Positions 42,732 through 51,663 of a stretch of DNA of 64,000 nt are shown one piece after another (the stretch's first letter is position 1; each line of letters starts with the position of its first letter). This stretch comes from Planctomycetota bacterium (GTDB taxonomy: Bacteria > Planctomycetota > UBA1135 > UBA2386): the NCBI GenBank assembly GCA_016794425.1, contig JAEUHR010000046.1:1-64000 (forward strand), read 5' to 3'. The translations under genes were made by a program, and so were the position numbers. A model generated the notes under the pieces. It was not told where the DNA came from. It saw only the letters and a list, made by a program, of their open reading frames with translations, and did not search any database.

Positions 42732-43700
42732 ATGACCGAGCCGCTCGTCCGCCCCGTGCCCCCAGCCGACGCCGGCATCCGGCTCGATGCGTTCCTGGCG
42801 CGCCTGCCCGAGGTGCGCGGCCGCACCAGCGCCCGGCGCCTGCTCGACCAGGGCCTGGTGCAGGTGCCGGGCCACGACGTGCGGCCGAGCCTGCTGCTGC
42901 CGGCCGGCGCCGAGGTGCGGTTCACGCTGCCGCCGGGCGCCGCCGACGACCCGCTGGCTCCCGACCTGCCGCTGCCCGAGGTGGCGGTGCTCTACGACGA
43001 CGCCTGGATGTGCGTGATCGACAAGCCGCCGGGCCTCGCCGCGCATCCGCCCGAGGACCGGCGCTCGCGGGCGCACACGGTGGCCAGCTGGGCGGTGGCG
43101 CGCTTCGGCGACCTGCCGTCGCCGGACGCGACCGACCGGCCCGGCATCGTGCACCGCCTCGACCGCGACACGTCGGGAGTCATGGTGGTCGCCAAGACCC
43201 AGGCTGCGCTCGATGCGCTGCGCGCCCAGTGGAAGGCGCGCGCGGTCGAGAAGGTCTACCGCTGCCTCGTCTACGGCGTGCCGCGCTTCCAGAGCGACTG
43301 GATCGACCGCCCGATCGCGCCGGACCCGCGCCACCCCGACCGCATGACCGTCGTCGACGAAGGTGGGCGCGAGGCGGAGACGTTCTACGAGCTGGTCGAG
43401 CGCTTCGACGGCTTCGCCGACGTGCGCTGCCGGCCGCGCACCGGCCGCACGCACCAGATCCGCGTGCACATGACGGCGATCGGCCACTCGCTGGTCGGCG
43501 ACAAGACCTACCGATCGCGCGCGCGCCAGCACGACCGGTTGCCGGCCGGCGCGCCCGATCCGGGGCGCCAGTGCCTGCACGCGCACCGGCTGTCGCTGCG
43601 GCATCCCCACACCGACGAGCCGCTGTGCTTCGAGGCGCCGTGGCCCGCCGACCTGCAGCGCCTCGCCGACTGGCTGCGCGCGCACCGGCCGCCGCGCTGA
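42732..43700 (+). CDS. RluA-family 23S rRNA pseudouridine synthase
   Basis: A 322-residue enzyme. An S4 RNA-binding domain covers about 14-65 (IRLDAFLARL to PAGAEVRFTL). The catalytic motif HRLDRDTSG (141-149) carries Asp144, and RTGRTHQIRVHM is the conserved RNA-binding block. It could be RluD- or RluC-like; the precise target cannot be assigned. It is divergent from the HD-GYP gene with 192 bases between. Confidence 0.93.
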   Translation: MTEPLVRPVPPADAGIRLDAFLARLPEVRGRTSARRLLDQGLVQVPGHDVRPSLLLPAGAEVRFTLPPGAADDPLAPDLPLPEVAVLYDDAWMCVIDKPPGLAAHPPEDRRSRAHTVASWAVARFGDLPSPDATDRPGIVHRLDRDTSGVMVVAKTQAALDALRAQWKARAVEKVYRCLVYGVPRFQSDWIDRPIAPDPRHPDRMTVVDEGGREAETFYELVERFDGFADVRCRPRTGRTHQIRVHMTAIGHSLVGDKTYRSRARQHDRLPAGAPDPGRQCLHAHRLSLRHPHTDEPLCFEAPWPADLQRLADWLRAHRPPR

Positions 43701-43766
43701 TTCGACGCGCGCCGGCGGGCCCGGGTTCGGATACGTTCGCGCGCCCGCCGCGGGAGCCCGACCACC

Positions 43767-45866
43767 ATGCAGAGCCGTTGGAACGATGCCACTGCCCGCG
43801 ACTACGTCGCGCGCTACGCCGCGCACGGCGAGGCGCTGGCGCTGCGCCTCTACACGTGCCACCTGCTGGGGCAGGACCCGTCGCTGGTGCTGCACGGCGG
43901 CGGCAACACGTCGGTCAAGACGACGCGCACGGACCTGCTGGGCCGCGACGTGCCGGTGTTGTGCGTCAAGGGCAGCGGCAGCGATCTCGCCGAGGTCGGG
44001 CCGGAAGGCATGCCGGCGGTGCGCCTGCAGCCGCTGCTCGAGCTGCGCGCGCTCGACGCCCTCGGCGACCAGGCGATGGTCGACGCGGTGCGCGGCGCCC
44101 TGCTCGACAGCCGCGCGCCGAACCCGTCGGTCGAGACGCTGCTGCATGCGTTCCTGCCGCACGCCTACGTCGACCACACGCACGCCGACGCGATCCTCGC
44201 GTTGACCGACACCCCCGATCCGGCCGCGCGCGTGCGGGCGGCGCTCGGCGACGCGGTCGTGCTGCTGCCGTGGATCATGCCGGGCTTCCCGCTGGCGCAG
44301 GCGGTCGCGGCGGCGTTCGCGGCGGCGCCGCAGTGCCGCGGCATCGTGCTGGCCAAACACGGCCTGTTCACGTTCGGCGACTCGGCGCGGCAGAGCTACG
44401 AACGCACGATCGAACTGGTCGACCGCGCCGAGAAGTACCTCGCGCACAGCATCGGCGGGCGGCCGTCGATGTTGTGGGCCGAGGCGGCGCCGTGGTCGGC
44501 CGACGAGCGCCGCGCGCTGCTCGCGCGCGCGCTGCCGATCCTGCGCGGCGCGGTCGCGCGCAAGGTGGATTCGCCGGTCGGACCGGCGTGGCAGCGCGTC
44601 GTGGCCGACGCGCGCACGGCCGACGACCTGGCGGCGTTCGCGGCGCACGGCGCGGCGCGGCAGCTCTGCGCGACCGGGCCGATCACGCCCGACCACGTGA
44701 TCCGCACCAAGGGCCATTACCTGTTCCTCGGCCGCGAGGAGGCGGTGGCCGGCGACCAGGTGCACGCCGCGGTCGCCGCCTACTGCGCGGCCTACCAGCG
44801 CTACTTCACCGCGCACCGGCCCGATCCGAAGGTGGCGATGCTGCCGCCGGAGCCGCGCATCGCGGTGGTCGCCGGCATCGGCCTCGTCGCGCTCGGTGCT
44901 GTGCCGTCGGCGGCGCGGATCGCCGCCGACATCGCCGAGCACACGCTGCGCACCAAGGCCATGGCGCACGACCTCGACCGCTTCGAGGCGCTGCCGGACC
45001 ACGAACTGGCGCGCATGGAATACTGGCCGCTCGAGCTGGCCAAACTGTCGGCGCAGAAGCCGCCGCCGCTGCAGGGCCAGATCGCGTTCGTGACCGGCGC
45101 CGCCGGCGCGATCGGCAGCGGCATCGTCGAGGCGCTGCTCGAGGCCGGCGCCTGCGTGTTCGCGACCGACGTCGACGCGGCGCGGCTCGCGACCGCGATG
45201 CAGCGCTTCGCCGCGCACCACGACCGGCTCGCTTGCGGCAGCGTCGACCTGCGCGATGCCGAAGCGGTCGCGGCCGAGTTCACGCGCTGCGTGCTGCGCT
45301 TCGGCGGCGTCGACATCGTCGTGCCGAACGCCGGCATCGCGCACGTGGCGCGGCTGACCGAGCTGTCGCCGGCGCGGTTCGCCGAAGTGCAGGACGTCAA
45401 CGTGCGCGGCACGCTGCACGTGCTGCAGGCCGCGGCGCCGATCCTGCGCGCGCAGGGCACCGGCGGCAGCGTCGTCGTGCAGGCCAGCAAGAACGCGTTC
45501 GCGCCCGGGGCCGGCTTCGGCGCCTACTCGGCCAGCAAGGCCGCCGCGCTGCAGCTGGCGCGCATCGCCGCGCTCGAGTTCGCCGAGTTCGGCGTGCGCG
45601 TCAACGCGATCAACGCCGACGCCGTGTTCGGCACCGACGCCCAGCCGAGCCAGCTGTGGCAGCAGGTGGGTCCCGACCGCATGCGCGCGCGTGGCCTCGA
45701 CGAACAGGGGCTGCGGCAGTTCTACCGCGACCGCTCGCTGCTGAAGACCGAAGTGCTGCCGCGCCACGTCGGCGAAGCCGTGGTGTTCTTCGCCAGCTGC
45801 CGCACGCCGACCACCGGCGCCGTGCTGCCGGTCGACGGCGGCCTGCCCGAGGCGTTCCCGCGATGA
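43767..45866 (+). CDS. Bifunctional class II aldolase / short-chain dehydrogenase (RhaD/RhaED-like)
   Basis: A 699-residue fusion. Residues 1-400 are a class II aldolase of the rhamnulose-1-phosphate aldolase kind (LHGGGNTSVK, CVKGSGSDLAEV, PHAYVDHTHADA with zinc His residues, GIVLAKHGLFTFG). From about 430 an SDR domain has FVTGAAGAIGSGIVEALLE for NAD, NAGIAHVARLTE and the YSASKAA active site. The family splits rhamnulose- or fuculose-type phosphates, or lactaldehyde dehydrogenation follows. No rhamnose kinase or isomerase is nearby. The stop overlaps the ABC ATPase start (ATGA), an unexpected partner. Confidence 0.92.
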   Translation: MQSRWNDATARDYVARYAAHGEALALRLYTCHLLGQDPSLVLHGGGNTSVKTTRTDLLGRDVPVLCVKGSGSDLAEVGPEGMPAVRLQPLLELRALDALGDQAMVDAVRGALLDSRAPNPSVETLLHAFLPHAYVDHTHADAILALTDTPDPAARVRAALGDAVVLLPWIMPGFPLAQAVAAAFAAAPQCRGIVLAKHGLFTFGDSARQSYERTIELVDRAEKYLAHSIGGRPSMLWAEAAPWSADERRALLARALPILRGAVARKVDSPVGPAWQRVVADARTADDLAAFAAHGAARQLCATGPITPDHVIRTKGHYLFLGREEAVAGDQVHAAVAAYCAAYQRYFTAHRPDPKVAMLPPEPRIAVVAGIGLVALGAVPSAARIAADIAEHTLRTKAMAHDLDRFEALPDHELARMEYWPLELAKLSAQKPPPLQGQIAFVTGAAGAIGSGIVEALLEAGACVFATDVDAARLATAMQRFAAHHDRLACGSVDLRDAEAVAAEFTRCVLRFGGVDIVVPNAGIAHVARLTELSPARFAEVQDVNVRGTLHVLQAAAPILRAQGTGGSVVVQASKNAFAPGAGFGAYSASKAAALQLARIAALEFAEFGVRVNAINADAVFGTDAQPSQLWQQVGPDRMRARGLDEQGLRQFYRDRSLLKTEVLPRHVGEAVVFFASCRTPTTGAVLPVDGGLPEAFPR

Positions 45867-46846
45867 CTGGCGGCGATCTCGCGATCGAACTGCGCGGGCT
45901 GCGCAAGACCTGGCGCGGCGCCGGCTGGCGCGGCGGCGGCAAGGTCACGGTCGCGGTCGACGGGCTCGACCTCGACGTGCGGCGCGGCGAGGTGTTCGGG
46001 CTGCTCGGACCGAACGGCGCCGGCAAGACCACGACGGTCGAGATCTGCGAAGGTCTGACCGTGCCCGACGGCGGCAGCGTCACGGTGCTCGGCCGGCGCT
46101 GGGGGGGCGGCGACGACCAGGCGCTGCGCCAGCGGCTCGGCGTCTGCCTGCAGGAGTCGAAGTTCCACGAGAAGGCGACCGTGCGCGAGACGCTGCGGCT
46201 GTTCGCGTCGTTCTATCCGGGCGGCCGCGCGATCGACGAAGTGCTGGCGCTGGTGTCGCTGCAGGAGAAGGCCGATGCGCGCCAGTCGGCGCTGTCCGGC
46301 GGCCAGCGGCAGCGGCTCGCGGTCGCGACCGCGCTGCTCGGCCGGCCCGAACTGCTGTTCCTCGACGAACCGACCACCGGCCTCGACCCGCAGTCGCGGC
46401 GGCAGCTGTGGGACGTCGTGCGCGGCTTCCGGCGCGACGGCGGCACGGTCGTGCTGACGACCCACTACATGGACGAGGCGCAGCAGCTGTGCGACCGCGT
46501 GGCGATCGTCGACCACGGCAAGGTGATCGCGCTCGGCACGCCGGTGGAACTGATCCGTTCGCTCGGTGCCGAACACTGCATCGACGTCGACGTCGAGCCC
46601 GGTGCGCTCGGCGCGCGCGTGACGGCCGCCGACCTGCAGGCGCTGCCCGGTGTGCAGCAGTGCGAGTGCGACGGCGCCCGCGCGTCGCTGACGGTCGCGT
46701 CGGTGCACCGCGCGCTGCCGGCGATGCTCGAACTGCTGGCCGCGCGCGGCGTGCCGCTGCGCGGCCTGGCGACGCGCCACGCGACGCTCGAGGACGTGTT
46801 CGTGCGGCTGACCGGTCGCCACCTGCGCGACGAGGGCGCCCAGTGA
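45863..46846 (+). CDS. ABC-2-type exporter ATP-binding protein
   Basis: A 327-residue ATPase. Walker A is GPNGAGKTT (49-57), signature LSGGQRQR (144-151), Walker B LLFLDEPTTGLDP, and the switch His is in TTHYMDEAQQL. A C-terminal domain of about 90 residues follows, as in drug or Nod-type ABC exporters. Translationally coupled to the aldolase upstream (ATGA) and to its permease downstream (GTGA). Confidence 0.94.
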   Translation: MTGGDLAIELRGLRKTWRGAGWRGGGKVTVAVDGLDLDVRRGEVFGLLGPNGAGKTTTVEICEGLTVPDGGSVTVLGRRWGGGDDQALRQRLGVCLQESKFHEKATVRETLRLFASFYPGGRAIDEVLALVSLQEKADARQSALSGGQRQRLAVATALLGRPELLFLDEPTTGLDPQSRRQLWDVVRGFRRDGGTVVLTTHYMDEAQQLCDRVAIVDHGKVIALGTPVELIRSLGAEHCIDVDVEPGALGARVTAADLQALPGVQQCECDGARASLTVASVHRALPAMLELLAARGVPLRGLATRHATLEDVFVRLTGRHLRDEGAQ

Positions 46847-47871
46847 ACCTGCGCATCGTGCGCGCGATCGCCGCGGTGACGCTGCGCGAGTTCTGGCGCA
46901 GCCCCGACGCGGTGTTCTGGACCTACGGCTTCCCGCTACTGATGGCGGTCGTGCTCGGCTACGCGTTCCACGGCCAGGCGCCCGAACCGCTGCCGGTCGC
47001 GGTGGTCGACGGGCCCGCGGCCGAAGCGCTGGCCGAACGGCTGCGCGGCAGTGAACGGCTGCGCGTCGAAGTGCTGCCGGCCGAGGCGGCCGACCGCGCG
47101 CTGGCGCGCGGCCGCGTCGCGCTGCTGCTGCGCGGCGACGCCGCGGCGCCGGTGCTGCGCAACGACCCGTCGCGGCCCGACGCCGAGCTGGCGCGGCTGT
47201 TGGCCGAACGCGAACTGCGGCCGCCGGCCGAACGCGCGCCGCCGATCGCGGTCGAGGTCGAGGATCGCCCCGGCTCGCGCTACATCGACTGGCTGATTCC
47301 GGGCCTGATCGGGCTGAACCTGCTGGGCGCCGGCATGTGGGGCATCGGCTTCAACCTCGTGCACCTGCGCACGCAGCGTCTGCTGCGGCGGCTGATCGTC
47401 ACGCCGATGCGGCCGCGCGAGTTCCTGCTCGGCTTCCTGCTCGGCCGCGGCATCCTGGTCGTGCCCGAAGCGACCGTGATCGCGCTGTTCGGCGTGCTGC
47501 TGTGGGGCGTGCCGTTCCGCGGCAGCGTGCTCGCGTTCGCGCTCCTGGTGCTGGTCGGCGGCTTCGCGTTCATGGGCCTCGGCTGCCTGCTGGCCGCGCG
47601 GCCGCGCACGATCGAGGCGATCGCCGGCCTGACCAACCTGTGCCAGCTGCCGATGTGGCTGCTCGGCGGCGTGTTCTTCAGCAACGAACGCTTCGACGGC
47701 TGGCTCGCCGGGCTGGTCGAGGCGGTGCCGCTGACGCACGTGAACCGCGCGCTGCGCGACGTGATGCTGGAGCCGGCCGGGGTCGCCGACGTGCTGCTGC
47801 CGCTCGGCCTGCTGGCGGCGTTCGGCGGCCTGTGCTTCGCGCTGGCGGTGCGCTGGTTCCGCTGGACGTAG
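46843..47871 (+). CDS. ABC-2-type exporter permease
   Basis: A 342-residue membrane protein. One helix at about 25-45 is followed by a periplasmic domain of about 120 residues and then five helices from about 150 (IDWLIPGLIGLNLLGAGMWGIG, then LLVLVGGFAFMGLGCLLA and so on). The cytoplasmic motif RTQRLLRRLIVTPMRPREFLLG is characteristic of ABC-2 permeases of the YhhJ/NodJ type. GTG start overlapping the ATPase stop. Transported compound unknown. Confidence 0.92.
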   Translation: MNLRIVRAIAAVTLREFWRSPDAVFWTYGFPLLMAVVLGYAFHGQAPEPLPVAVVDGPAAEALAERLRGSERLRVEVLPAEAADRALARGRVALLLRGDAAAPVLRNDPSRPDAELARLLAERELRPPAERAPPIAVEVEDRPGSRYIDWLIPGLIGLNLLGAGMWGIGFNLVHLRTQRLLRRLIVTPMRPREFLLGFLLGRGILVVPEATVIALFGVLLWGVPFRGSVLAFALLVLVGGFAFMGLGCLLAARPRTIEAIAGLTNLCQLPMWLLGGVFFSNERFDGWLAGLVEAVPLTHVNRALRDVMLEPAGVADVLLPLGLLAAFGGLCFALAVRWFRWT

Positions 47872-47875
47872 CCGG

Positions 47876-48454
47876 TCATTGCAGGTCGAACGGCGAATAG
47901 ACGACCGTGACGATCGCGGCCAGTGCGACCGGCAGCCAGCCGGTCACGGCGGTCGCCCGTTCGCACCATCGTTGCGGCAGCACGGCAGCGACGAGCAGGG
48001 CGATGCCGGTGCCGATCAGGAAGTTGGCGAGGCAGCCGAAGGCATCTTCGATGTGCGGGCCGGCGAAGTTTCCTTGGGCGGGCCCCATCTCGGCGATCAC
48101 GGTCGGCCCGTGCGGCGGGATCACGAGGCGGCGTCCGATCCTCAGCTCGACCGGCCACCCGGCCATCAGGTGGTCGTAGGTCGGGTCGAGTGGGACCCGG
48201 TGCTGGGCCCAAGCCAGTCCGGCCAGCAGTCCGAGCAGGCCCACGGCCGTCGCCAGCGCGAGGCGGTGGCCGGTCGGGGACCAGGTGGCCCGGAATCGGC
48301 GGCGGTGGCCGACGAGCCACGTCGCCATCGCGAGCGGAACGCAGAGCATCATGCCGCCGGAAGGCAGCCAGAGCAGGCCGGCGACCACCGCCATACCCAG
48401 CAGCAGCGGTCCTCGCGCCGTGCGTCCGGCGGCCGGTCCGTCGCCGTCGATCAC
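47876..48454 (-). CDS. Unknown membrane protein, tandem paralogue A
   Basis: A 192-residue protein with about four hydrophobic helices (LLLGMAVVAGLLWLPSGGMM, LALATAVGLLGLLAGLAW, ANFLIGTGIALLVAAVL, WLPVALAAIVTVVY) and a short non-cytoplasmic segment between the second and third. It shares an ordered set of motifs with the preceding gene: RATWSPxxxRxALA, GWPxE, a GPxI block, CxxN and LPxRW. The GTG start overlaps the upstream stop by four bases. It is last in an operon led by the M14 peptidase. I do not recognise the family. Confidence 0.75.
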   Translation of the reverse strand: MIDGDGPAAGRTARGPLLLGMAVVAGLLWLPSGGMMLCVPLAMATWLVGHRRRFRATWSPTGHRLALATAVGLLGLLAGLAWAQHRVPLDPTYDHLMAGWPVELRIGRRLVIPPHGPTVIAEMGPAQGNFAGPHIEDAFGCLANFLIGTGIALLVAAVLPQRWCERATAVTGWLPVALAAIVTVVYSPFDLQ

Positions 48455-49035
48455 TGGACGAACTCCTGGGTCCAGAACGGCACGACGCAGTGTGCCATCG
48501 CTGCCGCTGCCGGCGCCGCGATGCGCGCGGTGGCCAGCGCGAGCGGCAGCCAGCGAGCCGGCAGGCACGTAGCGGCGAGTGCGCCGATGCTGCCCCAGAG
48601 CCACAGGTTGGTCGCGCACTCGTTCGAGGTGTAGATCCGTGGCGGACCGTGCGTCAGCAGCGGCGACCAGAGCCAGCGGAAGTTCGAACTGGCGGCGCTG
48701 CGACTACCGTCGAACACGCCGACGAACGCTTCGAACGGCCAGCCGGTGGTGACTGCGTGAGCATTCCCGCCAACGTCGGTGATGCGCACGGTCAACGTCA
48801 TCGCGATGAACAGTGCCGTCCACGCGAACCCGACCGCCAGTGCCATCCGCCGTGCGGCCGGACTCCAGGTGGCGACGCGCTGCGGCGCGAGCGTTCCGAC
48901 CCAGACGGCACACCAGACGGCGATCGATGCCTGCATCGTCGGGGCGTCGAACGCGATCACGGTGCCGAGCGTCAGCGCCGCCAGCGCGGTCGGCACCGCG
49001 AGGGACGCGGGCTTCGCTGCGCGGTCGTCGGTCAC
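48451..49035 (-). CDS. Unknown membrane protein, tandem paralogue B
   Basis: A 194-residue four-helix protein (ALAALTLGTVIAFD, ASIAVWCAVWVGTL, MALAVGFAWTALFIAMTLTV, LWLWGSIGALAATCLPARW). It aligns end to end with the next gene through VATWSPAARRMALA, TTGWPFEAF, GPPRIYTSNECATNLW and LPARW. Starts with GTG overlapping the carboxypeptidase stop by four bases, so the three genes are translated together. Codon use is a little less GC-biased than in the neighbours. Confidence 0.75.
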   Translation of the reverse strand: MTDDRAAKPASLAVPTALAALTLGTVIAFDAPTMQASIAVWCAVWVGTLAPQRVATWSPAARRMALAVGFAWTALFIAMTLTVRITDVGGNAHAVTTGWPFEAFVGVFDGSRSAASSNFRWLWSPLLTHGPPRIYTSNECATNLWLWGSIGALAATCLPARWLPLALATARIAAPAAAAMAHCVVPFWTQEFVQ

Positions 49036-50621
49036 GAGCCCTCGACCACGCGCAGCACCGGGTAGTGCGTGTCGGTCTCGGCTTCGAAGAAGTTCCAGCT
49101 CGACAGCGAGTCCTCGCTCTCGGGCTCCAGCAGCACGGCGGCGAGGCGCGCGAGCCGCTGGCGCGCCGGCACCCAGAGCGCGCCGGCCGGCAGCGCTACC
49201 TCGGCCGCGGCCGACCAGCTGCCCTCGAGCACGAGTTCCTGGTGGCCCTGGTAGGGTCGCTTCGGCTTCTTCTTCTTGCCGACCGCGAACGACGCCGCGC
49301 GCACCGTGCGCGGCGCGGCCAGCTCTTCGAACTCGATGCCGTGCAGCGCCAGCCGGTCGCGCACCGCCGCGGTCGGGGCCGGGATCGCCCAGGCGGCGGG
49401 CAGCGGGCGCTGTTGCGCGGCGCGGAACGCGCGCACGACCGGCAGCCGTTCGGGCACGCCGTCGCCCTTGCGCACGAACCGCAGCGGCCGGCCGTCGGCG
49501 GGCTCCTTGCGCTCGACCTCGCCGACCAGCACGTCCATCGGCTCCGGCTCGGCGAACCCGGTCGCGTAGCCGAGCGCCAGCGGCGGTGTGCCGGCCAGCG
49601 CGCGCGCGTCGGCGGCAAGGGCGGCGCGCTGCACCGCGTCGCGCCGCGCCACCAGCGCCTGCAGCACGCAGACGACGAACGCGTGCGTCGCCGCGGTGCG
49701 CGTCGCGAAGTCGCAGTAGCTGTAGGCCTCGCTGAGCACCGCGAGCCGGTTGCGCAGGCCGAAGTAGTTGACGCCGTAGCGGGCCCGGTGGTCGAAGGTG
49801 TACCAGCCGCGCACGCCGGCCGCCGACTCGGGCGCGCCGCCGCCGTCCCAGTCGTGCGTCTCGAAGTTGCCGTAGTCGAAGGTCGCGAAGCCGAACCGCT
49901 CGCGCATCGCCGCCTGCGCCGCGTCGAGCAGCGCGCGGTTCTCGGCCGCCACGGCGGCGTCGACGTTCGGCGACAGGCTCGGTGCGAACGTCAGGTGGTA
50001 GCCGTGGTAGCTGCCGTTCGTCGTGTGCAGGTCGACGAACAGGTCCGGGTCGACCTCGGTGAACAGCCGCAGCAGCGCGCGGGTCTCCGGGGCGTCGGCC
50101 TTGACGAAGTCGCGGTTCAGGTCGAGGTCCTGGCCGTTCGTGCGCTGGCCGCAGGCATCGGGGCCGTTCTGGCCGGCGCGGTTGCCGACCGCGACCGCCT
50201 CGTTGCCGTCGACGTTGTAGATCGGCAGCAGCCACAGCTCGACGTGCGCCAGCAGATCTTCGTGGTCGCCGAGCGCGATCTCGCGCACCAGCTGCTGCAG
50301 CGCTTCCTTGCCCTCGATCTCACCGCCGTGGATCGCGCCGATCACCAGCGCGCGTTGCCGGCGCGGCGTCGGCGCCGGGCCCGGCAGGCGCGCCTGCACC
50401 AGCAGCAGCGGCCGATCGCCGTGGCTGCGGCCGGCTGCGTGCAGCGTCAGGCGGTCGCCGTGCGGCAGGTCGAGTGCCGAGCGACAGAAGCGTTCGACGT
50501 CGGCGAGGCGCGAGGTCGCCGTGAAGCCGCTGGCCTCGGCGGCGGTCGCCGGGGTCGGTGGCGACTGCGGTGCGATCAGGCCTACGGCGAGCAGCAGGGC
50601 CGGCAGCATCCCGGCCAGCAT
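49032..50621 (-). CDS. Secreted M14-family zinc carboxypeptidase
   Basis: A 529-residue exported peptidase. Signal peptide at 1-30. Zinc ligands appear in IHGGEIEGKE (HxxE) and DLHTTNG, with the substrate-binding NRDF (DLDLNRDFVKAD) and a conserved YSYCDF block further on. The catalytic Glu region is less clear. The C-terminal 200 residues form an extra domain with a Lys-rich loop (GKKKKPKRPYQG), also seen in planctomycete M14 proteins. Heads an operon with two paralogous membrane proteins. A second ATG at 50609 is possible. Confidence 0.9.
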   Translation of the reverse strand: MLAGMLPALLLAVGLIAPQSPPTPATAAEASGFTATSRLADVERFCRSALDLPHGDRLTLHAAGRSHGDRPLLLVQARLPGPAPTPRRQRALVIGAIHGGEIEGKEALQQLVREIALGDHEDLLAHVELWLLPIYNVDGNEAVAVGNRAGQNGPDACGQRTNGQDLDLNRDFVKADAPETRALLRLFTEVDPDLFVDLHTTNGSYHGYHLTFAPSLSPNVDAAVAAENRALLDAAQAAMRERFGFATFDYGNFETHDWDGGGAPESAAGVRGWYTFDHRARYGVNYFGLRNRLAVLSEAYSYCDFATRTAATHAFVVCVLQALVARRDAVQRAALAADARALAGTPPLALGYATGFAEPEPMDVLVGEVERKEPADGRPLRFVRKGDGVPERLPVVRAFRAAQQRPLPAAWAIPAPTAAVRDRLALHGIEFEELAAPRTVRAASFAVGKKKKPKRPYQGHQELVLEGSWSAAAEVALPAGALWVPARQRLARLAAVLLEPESEDSLSSWNFFEAETDTHYPVLRVVEGS

Positions 50622-50642
50622 CGCCGAGCGCCCCCGGCGCGA

Positions 50643-51569
50643 TCAACGGCTGGTCGGTACCAGTGTCGGTTCGGCGGTGGCGCGCGACAGCGTGCGGCCC
50701 GGCGTGGTGCCGGACCCGCTCGGGTGACGCAGCGCCGGGCCGTGGCGCGACGGCGTCTCGGGCACCGGCAGCTCCTTGTGGTCCAGCGCGTTGTCGCCGT
50801 CGCGGTCGAGCGCGCGCACCAGGTGCTCGGCCCAGCGCGCCAGCATCGGGTCGAGGCGGCGCAGCAGGTCGGCGAGTTCGGCCGCGTCGAGGCGCCCGTT
50901 GCCGTCCCGGTCGCCGGCCTGCCACGGCGCCGGCAGGCTGCCGCGCGCCGGATCGGCCGCGCCGACGGTGCCGGGCAGCATGCCGCGCAGCTGTTCGAAC
51001 CACGGCGCCAGTTCGGCCTCGTCGATGCGCCCCGAACGGTCGCGGTCCTGCGCGCGCAGCTGCGTGCCGACGGTCGGCTGCAGGCCGGCGGTCGTCACGA
51101 TCGCCTCGACCTCGTCCGGGTCGAGCGCGCCGTTGCCGTTCTTGTCGTGCATGCGCAGGAACGCCTGCAGCGGCGACAGCGTCTGCGCCTGCTGGCGTTC
51201 GACCGTCGACTCGCCGAGGTTGCGGCACGGGCGCACGCGGAACGTGCTGCCGCGCTGCGCGGTGTCCCAGAACTGCTGGTCGAACTCGAGCCACGACACG
51301 AAGCCGTCGCGGTCGGTGTCGTAGCGCTGGAAGCCGGCGCTGTCCTTCGGGCCCGCGATCGCGTCGAGCGCGTCGCTGGCCTCGAACACGTCGAGCCGGT
51401 CGTCGCTGTCGGCGTCGCAGGCGGTGAACAGGTCGCGGCTGATCGACTCCGAGTACGACTGCAGGCCGGTGCGCGTCACCGGCGGAGCCGCCGGGTCGGC
51501 GGGCTTCTGCGCCGTTGCCGCAGCGGCAAGGGCAGTGAGCAGCGCAGCGGTTCGCAGCCGGGAGGACAT
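50643..51569 (-). CDS. Secreted EF-hand protein with six calcium-binding loops
   Basis: A 308-residue exported protein: signal peptide 1-20 (AALLTALAAAATAQ), then six EF-hand loops, beginning DADSDDRLDVFE, DTDRDGFVSWLE, DKNGNGALDPDE, DRDRSGRIDEAE, DRDGNGRLDAAE and DRDGDNALDHKE. All have Asp at position 1 and Glu at 12, so all could bind calcium. A Pro/Thr/Arg-rich tail follows. Calmodulin-like proteins of this kind are frequent in planctomycetes; partner unknown. ATG chosen for the signal peptide. Confidence 0.9.
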   Translation of the reverse strand: MSSRLRTAALLTALAAAATAQKPADPAAPPVTRTGLQSYSESISRDLFTACDADSDDRLDVFEASDALDAIAGPKDSAGFQRYDTDRDGFVSWLEFDQQFWDTAQRGSTFRVRPCRNLGESTVERQQAQTLSPLQAFLRMHDKNGNGALDPDEVEAIVTTAGLQPTVGTQLRAQDRDRSGRIDEAELAPWFEQLRGMLPGTVGAADPARGSLPAPWQAGDRDGNGRLDAAELADLLRRLDPMLARWAEHLVRALDRDGDNALDHKELPVPETPSRHGPALRHPSGSGTTPGRTLSRATAEPTLVPTSR

Positions 51570-51663
51570 GTGCGGTTCCGGGCGCGCACGGGCGCCGTCC
51601 GACGGCGCGGTCATCGGCGCGACCGGAGCGCGACTATAGCGTCGGCCACGGCCGGATGCCGGC

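Noticed and set aside
41493..45767. 1424-codon minus-strand frame beginning inside the aldolase gene
   Set aside because: Only the last 349 codons are a gene (the HD-GYP regulator). The rest is antisense to RluA-like and aldolase genes and has no domain.
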